Positions 1 through 7,094 of a stretch of 46,027 nucleotides of DNA are shown piece by piece. Source of the stretch: a virus; the IMG/VR virus record IMGVR_UViG_3300042541_000829, positions 1-46,027 of that record; one strand, written 5' to 3'. The notes below the pieces were generated by a model. It saw nothing but the letters and a program-made list of their open reading frames with translations, was not told where the DNA came from and searched no databases. The position numbers were made by a program, and so were the translations under genes. Every line of letters starts with the position of its first letter. Position 1 is the stretch's first letter.

Positions 1-224
1 TGTAGGTATTGACTGCTCATACTATCAACTAGTAATTTAGCACCACCAAATTCTAATTCAAAATCATCTTCATTGGTAGTTTCGTCAAAGGTAAATCCGT
101 AACTAAATCCGCTACAGCCACCGCCCTGTACAAAAATACGTAGCTTGATGTTAGGGCTATCTTCTTCCGCTATTAAAGCATTGATTTTTTTAACTGCTGA
201 TTCTGTCATTGATACTAAGTTCAT
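1..224 (-). CDS. erpA: A-type iron-sulfur carrier (ErpA/IscA/HesB family), C-terminus cut off by window edge
   Basis: The frame read leftwards from ATG at 224 runs off the window after about 74 codons. It contains the family signature [12 protein letters not shown] followed by an acidic stretch (DETTNEDD), as in ErpA and IscA, which hold an Fe-S cluster and pass it to apoproteins in the cytoplasm. The first conserved Cys is visible. The C-terminal CxC expected near residue 100 lies outside the window, so completeness cannot be judged. The start is supported by an AAAGGG ribosome site. The gene follows infA by 11 bases and probably shares its transcript. ErpA versus IscA cannot be separated from this fragment. 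In a phage it could support maturation of Fe-S enzymes such as the radical SAM protein at 24559. Confidence 0.88.
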   Translation of the reverse strand, partial: MNLVSMTESAVKKINALIAEEDSPNIKLRIFVQGGGCSGFSYGFTFDETTNEDDFELEFGGAKLLVDSMSSQYL

Positions 225-235
225 ACTTTACCCTT

Positions 236-451
236 TTATTTTCTGTAAACAATTCTAGCTTTGGTTAGATCATACGGAGACATTTCAACATCAACTAGGT
301 CTCCCATGATAATTTTAATAGTAAATTTACGCAATTTGCCACCAATGTAGGCAGTGACTATGTGATTGTTTTCAAGCTTCACGCGAAACATCGAATTGCC
401 TAATACTTCCTCAACAACTCCGCTTAATTTAATGACTTCTTCTTTGGCCAA
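236..451 (-). CDS. infA: translation initiation factor IF-1
   Basis: This 71-residue protein aligns along its whole length with bacterial IF-1 (about 72 residues), a single S1-type OB fold that binds the 30S A site during initiation. Visible family motifs are the N-terminal [23 protein letters not shown] in the middle, and [14 protein letters not shown] at the end. The start codon is TTG at 451, preceded by GAGGAAG at good spacing. An ATAAATA late-type motif at 472-478 sits just upstream, so the gene may be expressed late. It is followed closely by the ErpA-like gene. A full-length IF-1 in a phage is uncommon. It could bias initiation towards phage mRNAs, many of which here have short leaders, but that role is inference. 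Confidence 0.95.
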   Translation of the reverse strand: MAKEEVIKLSGVVEEVLGNSMFRVKLENNHIVTAYIGGKLRKFTIKIIMGDLVDVEMSPYDLTKARIVYRK

Positions 452-471
452 CAGTACTTCCTCTAATAGTG

Positions 472-478
472 TATTTAT
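472..478 (-). promoter_or_regulatory. T4-like late promoter motif ATAAATA
   Basis: The minus strand reads CAATAAATAC, with the end of ATAAATA 20 bases ahead of the infA TTG codon. It matches the core of T4 late promoters (TATAAATA) and recurs at other genes in this window. Confidence 0.5.
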
Positions 479-777
479 TGTTCACTGTTGATGATTGCCC
501 AAGTCATCCACTTTTTAAATGCTTCGTATACGTACTGGGCTTCTTTTTCGTCTGCTTCTACTCGAACGCCACGCACATAGAATCCATCCGGCGATACACG
601 TAACATCTCATCACCACCGCCGGTTAACACAATATTGTTTTGGCTAGTTGTATTATCCCAATAATTATCGGAATTCAAACCCTCAATAGTTATAGTAGAA
701 TCTGCGCTGTAATATGATGTCAGATCGATATCACTTATGTCTAAAGTATAGGTATCTACTGATACGTCATCACCCAT
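475..777 (-). CDS. conserved phage protein, possibly virion-associated
   Basis: A 100-residue acidic protein with no recognised enzyme motif. The N-terminal half is a beta-rich, Asp/Ser/Thr-rich segment. The C-terminal half contains [18 protein letters not shown] and then an amphipathic helix rich in aromatics ([12 protein letters not shown]). That tail pattern resembles short accessory proteins I know from T4-like phages, but I cannot name a function. The start at 777 is chosen over an upstream in-frame ATG at 825 because GGAGAG lies six bases before it. It then overlaps the preceding gene by 8 bases, as is usual in this operon; the longer form would overlap by 56. Confidence 0.75.
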   Translation of the reverse strand: MGDDVSVDTYTLDISDIDLTSYYSADSTITIEGLNSDNYWDNTTSQNNIVLTGGGDEMLRVSPDGFYVRGVRVEADEKEAQYVYEAFKKWMTWAIINSEQ

Positions 778-958
778 CGGTTTCTCTCCACGGACCATTA
801 GCACCGGCCCAATCTTGTATGTCATAACTCCAGATCATTAGACGATTGTATACAGGATATAACCACCATAGATCAATATAGTGCATAGGTTTACTCACTA
901 GATCACCTAGTCCGTATAATAGCCAACTTACTACATAACCTATAAACTTTTTAATCAC
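770..958 (-). CDS. small aromatic-rich phage protein
   Basis: This 62-residue protein begins with a hydrophobic helix (IGYVVSWLLYGLGDLV) that could be a signal anchor or membrane segment. Next comes an aromatic-rich stretch, WWLYPVYNRLMIWSYDIQDW, of a kind I recognise from small uncharacterised T4-like phage proteins. The start is GTG at 958, with AAAGGATG upstream. It overlaps the next gene by 8 bases. No catalytic motif is visible and the function is unknown. Confidence 0.75.
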   Translation of the reverse strand: MIKKFIGYVVSWLLYGLGDLVSKPMHYIDLWWLYPVYNRLMIWSYDIQDWAGANGPWRETDG

Positions 959-968
959 GCTTCATCCT

Positions 969-1091
969 TTAACAAAATTTAACAATTTTAACTGTGTAAA
1001 ACAATTCATTAATGTATTGCTCCACTCGGTAATAATCTGTGTCACCGATTTTTGTTGCATTTCTCTGATTAGGAAGTATTACGTAGCCCAT
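969..1091 (-). CDS. 40-residue phage protein coupled to its neighbour
   Basis: A short frame from ATG at 1091 encodes 40 residues beginning MGYVILPNQRNATKIGD. The start overlaps the stop of the preceding gene as TAATG, and GGAGAGGG gives a strong ribosome site. It fills the only gap between two coupled genes in the operon, which argues it is translated. It contains a Tyr-rich amphipathic helix (DYYRVEQYINELFYTVK). No family is recognised. Confidence 0.65.
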   Translation of the reverse strand: MGYVILPNQRNATKIGDTDYYRVEQYINELFYTVKIVKFC

Positions 1092-1486
1092 TACCCTCTC
1101 CGCATTTTACTAATATCAATAGCATCTTCTTGACGAAATACAGGAATGCCATTTGACTTATGTAGTACACTTACACCTAACATAGCATCACCTGTGTAGA
1201 CTTTATCTGCTGGTCTTGCCGCTATACCTTGCCCAGTATCCACGCTAGGAATATGGCGGGTACTGCGCTTAGGATCATGTAAAGGAGAATAACCACTAGT
1301 TGTAGCCACTCTGGTAGGTTGTCGTACTTTGGTAACTTCATCTTTGACCCCCCATTTGTCTAATAATGCTCTCCACGATTCGGCATTTTTACGTGCTGTA
1401 TTAGCCGCATTAGCATTGCGATGTTTCTGTTTACCTTTACGCTTACCTGTAGTTGAAAGATAAGGACCAACCATGTGCATAGTCAT
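1091..1486 (-). CDS. conserved phage protein of unknown function
   Basis: This 131-residue basic protein has a Lys/Arg-rich N-terminal third (TTGKRKGKQKHRNANAANTA). Its C-terminal segment VYTGDAMLGVSVLHKSN followed by PVFRQEDAIDISKMRRG is a recurring pattern in uncharacterised proteins of T4-like phages. The basic N-terminus could bind nucleic acid, but no fold can be named. It overlaps the preceding gene by one base and the next by three, in the 1803-to-1 gene string. Confidence 0.8.
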   Translation of the reverse strand: MTMHMVGPYLSTTGKRKGKQKHRNANAANTARKNAESWRALLDKWGVKDEVTKVRQPTRVATTSGYSPLHDPKRSTRHIPSVDTGQGIAARPADKVYTGDAMLGVSVLHKSNGIPVFRQEDAIDISKMRRG

Positions 1487-1803
1487 TATTGCGTATCCTT
1501 AGAAAAGTCTGCTTCTTTAGTAGTTTCAAAAAATCTTAAATTAGGATATTGTTCTTTGGCTTTGTTCCACAGCTCATCTTTAGTTGTAGCCTGTAGCAAG
1601 AAGTTGTTAGTAAGTTTATCGTACATGTAAACAGCATCGCCTACTTGTTCAATATATACCAAACGCATTGTGTTTAGTACTTCAGTACTTTTCTTATCAG
1701 AAAGCACTTCACGTATATTTTTAAATAATCTAATCATGAATATGGTAAATGCTATAGTACTGACAGTAACGTATACCATACCTAATGCTTTTAAAAATTC
1801 CAT
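1486..1803 (-). CDS. small membrane-anchored phage protein
   Basis: A 105-residue protein with one N-terminal transmembrane helix (about residues 5-27: KALGMVYVTVSTIAFTIFMI). A soluble domain follows, with a short beta-rich segment (AVYMYDKLTNNFLLQATTKDE) and an amphipathic helix (LWNKAKEQYP). This looks like an N-in, periplasm- or cytoplasm-facing anchor protein; orientation cannot be decided. It is the first gene after a consensus sigma-70 promoter (1834-1862), and an AGGTG ribosome site precedes ATG. No family is recognised. Confidence 0.75.
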   Translation of the reverse strand: MEFLKALGMVYVTVSTIAFTIFMIRLFKNIREVLSDKKSTEVLNTMRLVYIEQVGDAVYMYDKLTNNFLLQATTKDELWNKAKEQYPNLRFFETTKEADFSKDTQ

Positions 1804-1833
1804 TGATACACCTAAGTTGTTAGTATATATGCT

Positions 1834-1862
1834 ATTATACTATCATTTTGATTATTTGTCAA
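1834..1862 (-). promoter_or_regulatory. sigma-70 early promoter (perfect consensus)
   Basis: The minus strand has TTGACA at 1862-1857, exactly 17 bases of spacer, and TATAAT at 1839-1834. It drives the string of small genes starting at 1803. Confidence 0.85.
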
Positions 1863-2038
1863 GAGCTAAGTGCTGCCAACGTTGTCATATGTGCGTCTTT
1901 AAATTCAAACTTATAGTGTGTTGGGAATAAAGTTAATACCTCTAATTGCCAGTCTTCGTTGGCTAGGTTCTTTTGACACCAACGACTAATTTTAGTAACC
2001 TTGTTAACATTGCGGACATCTAATCTATTTGTCATCAT
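1859..2038 (-). CDS. 59-residue phage protein
   Basis: A short frame with two consecutive ATG codons at 2038 and 2035. It overlaps the end of the preceding gene by 11-14 bases, and CGAGG acts as a ribosome site. The product contains SRWCQKNLANEDWQLEVLTL and ends in HMTTLAALSS. Its stop lies inside the -35 box of the next promoter. Coupled starts and the absence of any other gene in the gap support it. No function is recognised. Confidence 0.65.
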   Translation of the reverse strand: MMTNRLDVRNVNKVTKISRWCQKNLANEDWQLEVLTLFPTHYKFEFKDAHMTTLAALSS

Positions 2039-2411
2039 CTGCCTCGTGTAACAATGCTTCTAGAGTTTTGTAGTGTTCATATGCTTGACGTAGATTTTCA
2101 TACTTAGCTAACAGCTCTGGTTTGGGCTGTAGGATAGTAAGACGATCAGTAATAGCATTTAAGGTCTCCTTAAGACTAACACCGTTCATAACAATGTCAG
2201 CATCTTCACCTTCTAAGTGCATCTGCCCTTTAGTAGTCAGTTTAGCATTAGTATTATTTGCCCAAGTAGAACCAGTACCACTTGCTGTAGTTAATATTCC
2301 ACCACCACCCCCTGCGCCTGTTACGCTAATGGTATGTGTACCTGCTCCACCACCGCCAATAGTAATATTACTTGTTGGTACTACGCCATTACCTGGATAC
2401 ACAGTTGCCAT
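2025..2411 (-). CDS. glycine-rich phage protein with C-terminal helical domain
   Basis: A 128-residue protein. Residues 15-50 are Gly/Thr-rich with GGGG runs (ITIGGGGAGTHTISVTGAGG), typical of flexible or polyglycine-II virion surface segments. Residues 66-128 form an acidic helical region starting LEGEDADIVMNGVSLKETL and continuing ITDRLTILQPKPELL. That second part is a pattern I know from small T4-like phage structural-region proteins. The role is probably virion-associated, by analogy only. ATG overlaps the preceding stop by one base. Confidence 0.78.
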   Translation of the reverse strand: MATVYPGNGVVPTSNITIGGGGAGTHTISVTGAGGGGGILTTASGTGSTWANNTNAKLTTKGQMHLEGEDADIVMNGVSLKETLNAITDRLTILQPKPELLAKYENLRQAYEHYKTLEALLHEADDDK

Positions 2412-3136
2412 TATTCTTCGCCAAGCCCTGCCACGTCATCGATGTCTTCATCATCATTGTAATCATCTTCATCGCGTTCTACACCTTGGTAAACTGGTTC
2501 TCCACCTACAATGATCCACTTGTTCTCACCCCATTTACCGTTGGTGTCGTAATCATTGCCGTCAATGTCTTCACCATCATATTGTACACCAGTGGTAATT
2601 TCCCAACCATCAATGTCCTCGTACAGTACTCGTAATTTGCTAGGATCAAATGGTGCTTTAATCTCAAAGTCGTTGCCGAAGAATGTACCCTTTTCACCTT
2701 GCGCACCGTAGAATACCACAGTGCCCGCAGGATAATCACTGATATATTTTTCATCAACACAATCATATTCTGCTCCATGATCGCTTAGTGCGCCACCTAA
2801 TGGACTAGTCCAAATTTCTGCGCCAGTTTCATCATAGACTGTGATGTTGCTACTGTCATCGAATGTAGCACCACTGGTATGTACATCGTCACATTCATAC
2901 GGACTGCCTGGTGTAAATGGCTGTAGGTCAAATGGAACATCATCCCACATACGTTCTTCCCAACTGCCAGCATACTGTTCGATATCAATGGCCTTATCTT
3001 TAAAGAAGTCGTAGATCTTACGGTCAACCTTGCCCCAATAGACTTCGCCACCTCGACCCCAAATCTCAACACGATAAGTCTGTGGTGTGAATTTAAGTGT
3101 TTGTAGTAGCTCTTCCTTTTCTTGCTCAGTTGCCAT
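2411..3136 (-). CDS. acidic conserved phage protein
   Basis: This strongly acidic 241-residue protein contains many Asp-rich segments, including a C-terminal stretch with DEDDYNDDEDIDD. The N-terminal part (YRVEIWGRGGEVYWGKVDR, then DFFKDKAIDIEQY) looks like a small ordered domain; the rest is beta-rich and aromatic. I recall similar long uncharacterised proteins in T4-like marine and freshwater phages but cannot assign a function. The acidity could suit DNA mimicry or metal binding, though nothing proves either. AAAGGA precedes the ATG, and the start overlaps a 30-residue upstream frame. Confidence 0.8.
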   Translation of the reverse strand: MATEQEKEELLQTLKFTPQTYRVEIWGRGGEVYWGKVDRKIYDFFKDKAIDIEQYAGSWEERMWDDVPFDLQPFTPGSPYECDDVHTSGATFDDSSNITVYDETGAEIWTSPLGGALSDHGAEYDCVDEKYISDYPAGTVVFYGAQGEKGTFFGNDFEIKAPFDPSKLRVLYEDIDGWEITTGVQYDGEDIDGNDYDTNGKWGENKWIIVGGEPVYQGVERDEDDYNDDEDIDDVAGLGEE

Positions 3137-3218
3137 AACGTAATCCTTTCCACCATTTTTGTATACGCCATTTGATATAGGCTAAGCGTTCACCTTTACG
3201 TACATTCCATAACATCAT
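3126..3218 (-). CDS. 30-residue Trp/Arg-rich microprotein
   Basis: A frame from ATG at 3218 overlaps the stop of the FlgT-like gene as ATGA and the start of the next gene by 11 bases, so it fits exactly into the coupled string. AAAGGA lies seven bases upstream. The product is basic and Trp-rich, including LAYIKWRIQKWWKGLR, an amphipathic helix that could lie on a membrane. Translation is supported only by context and ribosome-site spacing. Confidence 0.5.
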   Translation of the reverse strand: MMLWNVRKGERLAYIKWRIQKWWKGLRYGN

Positions 3219-4288
3219 ATACAGGTCCTTTGTATGTTAAGTTTAATTTTTGCCAGCTCTTGAAGTTGCTGTGTGTTGTTGATGTGTACTCGCAACTTAC
3301 CAAAGACGTTGTTCTGCCCCATAACATTAGGGCGTGAATTTGCTTGTTTATCACGTAGATTATACACACCAGCGGGAGCAGTGTAATTGATGAATAGCTG
3401 GTTGTTTATTCTTGCGCACCGACTATCCAACACATTACCACTGGCATCTAGCATATCTACTACCAGGCCAAGATGTTGTTGCCCTTGTTCAGACCGTAGC
3501 TCACTGTTGATCGCATGTAGTGTTTCCAAGTCTGGCAAGTAATAGCTATTTGCTCTAGGAATAAATCCAGTCTTATAAAATACACGGATATCGGGCTCAT
3601 TGCCACACATACTGCCTGCTATTTTTTTAACCAAATGACCTGTACGATCATGCGCAACAATGTCAGCAGTTACCATAGTCGCAGTTGAACAGCTATTTTT
3701 ATCCACACTTACTGCTTTGAGTGCTTCGTCAAACGAAGATACCCATTCCTTGTTCATGGTAATAGTATAAGGAATTTCTACATATGGTTGGCGTAGTTTA
3801 TTAATATTAAATTCAGTTTGGCCGTTGTTGATTACATAGGCCTGTTGGGGATAGTTGGCCAACACTGTGCCCAATAACATGTCACCGTTAGCACGTTCCT
3901 CAAAGCGTGTGTCCAATTGAGCCTGTACTTGATCACCCTGTACAATAATGTCTTTTCCGGGTTTGGCCAACATACGATTGGCAATCTTGCTACTGCCCAC
4001 GTCTACTATCATTTCAACGTGCCAATTGCCCTTATCGTCTTGGTACTGGTCAAGTACTTCGTAATGGTTAACATAACCTGCGCTATAGCTACCAGCACGA
4101 TCATGAACTAACTTACCATCACGGGCCTCTTGTTCGCCAACAACCACACTTCCGACTGATTGCTCGATTGCTCGATTGAAAGCAGATTGTTTAGCCTGAT
4201 CAAATGTGCGCCCAATGCCTTCAACTTGTACATTGTCGGCAAGGGCAGCACTACTGAATAATAAGGCTAAAGTGGCTGCTAGTTTCAA
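3215..4288 (-). CDS. secreted FlgT-N/LPP20-like periplasmic protein
   Basis: This 357-residue protein begins with a Sec signal peptide (MKLAATLALLFSSAALA, cut before DNVQ). Residues 20-105 match the FlgT N-terminal/LPP20 type of domain: the motif VEGIGRTFDQAKQSAFNRA, an Asp-Gly-Lys-Leu turn and SAGYVNHYEVLDQ. In Vibrio FlgT this fold belongs to the flagellar H-ring. The remaining 250 residues contain a paired-Cys, beta-rich region without a recognised family; cysteines in the exported part could form disulfides. It sits directly after a lipoprotein of the same flavour (4289), with no gap, under the promoter at 5034-5062. A phage-encoded envelope protein could alter flagellum, envelope or superinfection behaviour, which is inference. 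Confidence 0.75.
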   Translation of the reverse strand: MKLAATLALLFSSAALADNVQVEGIGRTFDQAKQSAFNRAIEQSVGSVVVGEQEARDGKLVHDRAGSYSAGYVNHYEVLDQYQDDKGNWHVEMIVDVGSSKIANRMLAKPGKDIIVQGDQVQAQLDTRFEERANGDMLLGTVLANYPQQAYVINNGQTEFNINKLRQPYVEIPYTITMNKEWVSSFDEALKAVSVDKNSCSTATMVTADIVAHDRTGHLVKKIAGSMCGNEPDIRVFYKTGFIPRANSYYLPDLETLHAINSELRSEQGQQHLGLVVDMLDASGNVLDSRCARINNQLFINYTAPAGVYNLRDKQANSRPNVMGQNNVFGKLRVHINNTQQLQELAKIKLNIQRTCI

Positions 4289-4987
4289 TTATTTACTGCC
4301 CATTGCTTTGCGCAATTCATTAGCGGCTGCCACAGTGGTCATACCTGTTTTAACTTCAACTACGATCGTACGACCTGATTGGTCAATTTTTTCATCAGTG
4401 ATAACAACACCACGTAGTAATGCTGTACTTGATGTAGTGATGTTTTCACGTACAATCTGTGCGATCTTTTCGCTGTTGGTATTTGGGCTTCGTTCATCAG
4501 CCGGAGCAGTAACTTCTTTACTAGGATCTTTGTAGGCTGTGATAATTGGATCACCACTAGCATCAAAGTCTTTGTCTTCAACTACAGTTTCGGATGTCAT
4601 ACCATTTGTGGTATTTTCTAAACTCTTTTGTACCGTAGTGCTCAACACTTTTAACGAACGTGTAGTTGTTAAGTCTGTACTGATGAACTCGGCGATGTTA
4701 CGTTTAGCACGTAGTTGGGCTACCTGTGCCGCTTGCTCGATTGAAAAAGCATTGTTGCCTGCGATAGGTGCTGTGCCTTTTGAAGTAATCTCAAGGAAGT
4801 TACCTTTACTATCAAACGTGATAGTCATAGTACCTTGTGGACGATGGAACACAGTACTCACTGGTTTAGGACGGATACTGTCCGTATCTGGTTTAAGATC
4901 AGCATTTTTAATGCCACCATTGTTACTAGCACAGCCAACAACTAACAAAGCACCTGCTACTGCTAAACTAAGTTTTGTAATATTCAC
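4289..4987 (-). CDS. LPP20-like lipoprotein
   Basis: A 232-residue protein with a type II signal peptide and lipobox (ALLVVGCAS, Cys19), so it is predicted to be lipid-anchored. The mature part has an AQLRAKRNIAEFISTDLT helix, like the LPP20 or curli-CsgG-adjacent envelope proteins that use an A-x2-A-x5 helix followed by a beta sheet. Near the end, TVAAANELRKAMGSK resembles the C-terminus of such lipoproteins. The start is GTG at 4987 with AAGGAAA upstream. It is the first gene after a perfect sigma-70 promoter and is probably co-expressed with the FlgT-like protein at 3215. Family assignment is moderate; lipoprotein status is strong. Confidence 0.78.
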   Translation of the reverse strand: MNITKLSLAVAGALLVVGCASNNGGIKNADLKPDTDSIRPKPVSTVFHRPQGTMTITFDSKGNFLEITSKGTAPIAGNNAFSIEQAAQVAQLRAKRNIAEFISTDLTTTRSLKVLSTTVQKSLENTTNGMTSETVVEDKDFDASGDPIITAYKDPSKEVTAPADERSPNTNSEKIAQIVRENITTSSTALLRGVVITDEKIDQSGRTIVVEVKTGMTTVAAANELRKAMGSK

Positions 4988-5033
4988 AACTATTTCCTTC
5001 TTAATAAGTGATTAATCTATCACGTTAATAAAC

Positions 5034-5062
5034 ATTATACAGTCTTTTGGACAATTTGTCAA
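5034..5062 (-). promoter_or_regulatory. sigma-70 early promoter (perfect consensus)
   Basis: TTGACA at 5062-5057, a 17-base spacer and TATAAT at 5039-5034 on the minus strand, ahead of the lipoprotein gene at 4987. Confidence 0.85.
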
Positions 5063-5496
5063 CCAAAATATGGTTCCTTGTAATTCATATGTACACGGTC
5101 AATAGCATCATCTAATTGGTCCAAACTAATACCGTGGTCCTCATATCCGTCCGCTACCAAATCGTAGTAGCTATTACTTGGTAAATTAAGCACTTCATCT
5201 GGGTACATTAAATAGGTCATCGCAGTATGCGGTACACCATCAATTAGCACTGTGACTATTTGCTTGGTATAGTATACAGGATAGCCTTCTAGTACGTCTA
5301 AGGCATCTTCACAATCATCTGATATTTCCCATACTACACCAACTGTATCACTTTGATAATCAGCCACTACAGTAGCAAATGATTTGAACTCAAATCGGAA
5401 CCCTGGTAATACAGCGGCGCCTAAACTCACTGCTTTTGGGCAACGATGATTCATTTGAACCAAGTTTGTGTTCATTCCATAACTAAAATACTTCAT
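5059..5496 (-). CDS. gamma-glutamylcyclotransferase-like (GGCT/AIG2 fold) protein
   Basis: This 145-residue protein starts KYFSYGMNTN, the nucleotide-like YGxN loop that opens the GGCT/AIG2 fold. It carries GVVWEISDDCEDALDVLEGYP, where Glu70 occupies the usual catalytic position before GYP. Family members cyclise gamma-glutamyl amines or related amides to 5-oxoproline in the cytosol. Length and motif order fit. The substrate is unknown, and many phage members have never been tested. It overlaps the upstream SleB-like gene by four bases (ATGA), so the two are translationally coupled although their functions look unrelated. Confidence 0.82.
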   Translation of the reverse strand: MKYFSYGMNTNLVQMNHRCPKAVSLGAAVLPGFRFEFKSFATVVADYQSDTVGVVWEISDDCEDALDVLEGYPVYYTKQIVTVLIDGVPHTAMTYLMYPDEVLNLPSNSYYDLVADGYEDHGISLDQLDDAIDRVHMNYKEPYFG

Positions 5497-6071
5497 AGTG
5501 ATAATGTGCTACCTTTCGCTTGTGAATAAAAAATGTGTTGTCCTACTTTAACAATACGCTTACTGTTATCACGCCAATTTGGCTTAACATAATCCGCATG
5601 ATAAAACAATGCTTTCTTCAATGGCTTAACACGCATGCCATAGCTTAAGACCTGTGTAGCTACCTGTTTACTTTCTTCCCAATTAGAGCCTTTATTCTGT
5701 AACCAAGCACGACGTTTATCTCGAGTCCAACTAAACTGGTCTTTAGCATAGACTACTTTACAGATATTGTTGCCCCAGTAACCACTCTTAACACGATTAA
5801 GAGTGACCTGCGCCACAGCAACTTTACCAACATGCGGTTCAATACCTGCTTCGTAGTAGATGTTGCGTGCCATACAATCAAATTCTTTTTTACTATACTT
5901 AACTGGTGTAGCAGACTGCTCTACTATAACTGTTTTGATATCTTGTACGTCATTATGTATGGATTCTATGGTATCTTCTATGCTTGAAATACGTGATTCT
6001 TGATTATAAGAATAAATCGCATTTGCTGTAAATACCGCTATGCCAATTGCTAGGTAAACTTTAGTTTCCAT
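5493..6071 (-). CDS. SleB-type cell wall hydrolase with N-terminal anchor
   Basis: A 192-residue protein with an N-terminal hydrophobic segment (YLAIGIAVFTANAIY) and a short coiled-coil-like linker (ISSIEDTIESIHNDVQDI). A Hydrolase_2/SleB domain follows from about residue 63. The signature FDCMARNIYYEAGIEP contains the likely catalytic Glu74, followed by VAQVTLNRV. Later YHADYVKPNW and HIFY match the end of the fold. Family members cleave peptidoglycan glycan strands. Membrane anchoring suggests a signal-arrest type endolysin or a wall-remodelling enzyme. It follows a consensus early promoter, which is unusual for a lysis enzyme and leaves its timing open. Confidence 0.88.
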   Translation of the reverse strand: METKVYLAIGIAVFTANAIYSYNQESRISSIEDTIESIHNDVQDIKTVIVEQSATPVKYSKKEFDCMARNIYYEAGIEPHVGKVAVAQVTLNRVKSGYWGNNICKVVYAKDQFSWTRDKRRAWLQNKGSNWEESKQVATQVLSYGMRVKPLKKALFYHADYVKPNWRDNSKRIVKVGQHIFYSQAKGSTLSL

Positions 6072-6103
6072 GATGGTCTGCCATAAAGTTATTAAGTCTG
6101 TGT

Positions 6104-6132
6104 ATTATATACTCAGTTTTAAAAAAAGTCAA
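6104..6132 (-). promoter_or_regulatory. sigma-70 early promoter
   Basis: Minus strand TTGACT at 6132-6127, a 17-base spacer and TATAAT at 6109-6104, in front of the SleB-like gene. Confidence 0.8.
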
Positions 6133-6141
6133 CCTAAAATG

Positions 6142-6148
6142 ATAAATA
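6142..6148 (+). promoter_or_regulatory. T4-like late promoter motif ATAAATA
   Basis: GATAAATAAT lies 27 bases before the ATG of the plus-strand gene at 6176, which also has AAGGAT as ribosome site. It shares the intergenic space with the divergent early promoter. Confidence 0.5.
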
Positions 6149-6175
6149 ATTAAAAGAAACAAGGATATTCTTACT

Positions 6176-6691
6176 ATGACTGCTGTTTATAAATTTATTA
6201 CTACTAGACCTAGTTTAACTGATCTATTTTATTTTGAATTAGAAAGAGTTAATTTTATTTGCCCACTAAGCGAACAGCATGCAGGAGCAAATGGTTTGGT
6301 TTCTCCTGGTACATACGAAGAACTATTAACACCACAAGAAGTTAAAGATAGAAAAGCTGAATTGGCTAGTGTTAGACCAGATTTGGTAGAATACTTATGG
6401 CCAACTGAAGATGATTGCTTAATTGACACAGTATTAGACCCCAATCATCCATTTTACCAAGGTCACAAAGATCCACTGTTTAATCCATTTGTAACTATTC
6501 ACACAGCATATTGGACCTTTGATAGTTTAGAAAGCCTTAAAGCATATTACGAAACCGCTTCTATCGGTAATAATACCGAAGAGTTAGCTAAACTTAATGC
6601 TGAAGTAGCACAGTATGGTAATACTATTAAAGAAAAAGTATTTGTCGACGGTGTAGAAACCGCAGTAGATTTCTTAAAAATAGCACCATAA
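6176..6691 (+). CDS. phage protein of unknown function
   Basis: A 171-residue protein of mixed alpha/beta composition, acidic overall. It has aromatic- and proline-rich stretches (DLVEYLWPTEDD, DPLFNPFVTIHTAYW) and a helical C-terminal part (ELAKLNAEVAQYGNTIKEK). No signal peptide, membrane segment or known catalytic motif is visible. It is one of the few plus-strand genes in the left half. It has a late-type motif upstream and a strong terminator directly after, so it forms its own transcription unit. The pattern suggests a late or structural-region product, which is inference. Confidence 0.75.
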   Translation: MTAVYKFITTRPSLTDLFYFELERVNFICPLSEQHAGANGLVSPGTYEELLTPQEVKDRKAELASVRPDLVEYLWPTEDDCLIDTVLDPNHPFYQGHKDPLFNPFVTIHTAYWTFDSLESLKAYYETASIGNNTEELAKLNAEVAQYGNTIKEKVFVDGVETAVDFLKIAP

Positions 6692-6702
6692 CTAACAAAA
6701 AC

Positions 6703-6729
6703 AAAAAAGCCGCGTTAAGCGGCTTTTTT
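6703..6729. terminator. bidirectional rho-independent terminator
   Basis: Stem GCCGC/GCGGC (6709-6713, 6719-6723) with loop GTTAA, flanked by A6 and T6. It serves the convergent genes ending at 6691 (plus) and 6754 (minus). Confidence 0.9.
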
Positions 6730-6753
6730 ATGGGTCCGTAGACTGCTACTTAA

Positions 6754-7002
6754 TTACGCAGCAAATACGCGAGCACGTGAACCTTTAACATCACGGGCAG
6801 TAACAGCATAAACTGTTTTACCTGTTGAGTTAACATCAGTTTTAACATTCAGACCGCATTTACGGAACTCTGACATACGAGCTGGTAAGTTTTTGATACC
6901 GTAGTTAGCAGATGCCTGTGCAGCTGATAATGTTTTACCTGTACCGCGTAAATACTTTTCTAAGAATGCTACCTGGTTTGTTACTTTAGCTAAATTTGCC
7001 AT
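6754..7002 (-). CDS. winged-helix-like DNA-binding phage protein
   Basis: This 82-residue basic protein matches a small helix-turn-helix pattern common in T4-like phages: VAFLEKYLRGTGKTLSAAQA, then NYGIKNLPARMSEFRKCGL (recognition-helix-like), then a beta hairpin (VKTDVNSTGKTVYAV) as the wing. It is probably a transcription regulator or DNA-binding accessory protein; the target is unknown. It has its own perfect early promoter (7066-7094). A roughly 60-base leader holds a small hairpin (TGCTTA/TAAGCA) before the GGAGAAG ribosome site, so leader-based control is possible. Confidence 0.75.
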   Translation of the reverse strand: MANLAKVTNQVAFLEKYLRGTGKTLSAAQASANYGIKNLPARMSEFRKCGLNVKTDVNSTGKTVYAVTARDVKGSRARVFAA

Positions 7003-7065
7003 TGTTTACTTCTCCATAACGATTAAAAAATATATATATGTTGCTTAATTTCTAAGCATGTATAT

Positions 7066-7094
7066 ATTATATACTCTGTTAATGAGTTTGTCAA
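7066..7094 (-). promoter_or_regulatory. sigma-70 early promoter (perfect consensus)
   Basis: TTGACA at 7094-7089, 17-base spacer, TATAAT at 7071-7066. The -35 box overlaps the stop codon of the upstream AbrB-like gene. It drives the gene at 7002. Confidence 0.85.

Noticed and set aside
2122-2514. long plus-strand frame opposite the virion-type genes
   Set aside because: It is the antisense shadow of the glycine-rich and acidic phage genes on the minus strand, without a ribosome site or a recognisable protein.
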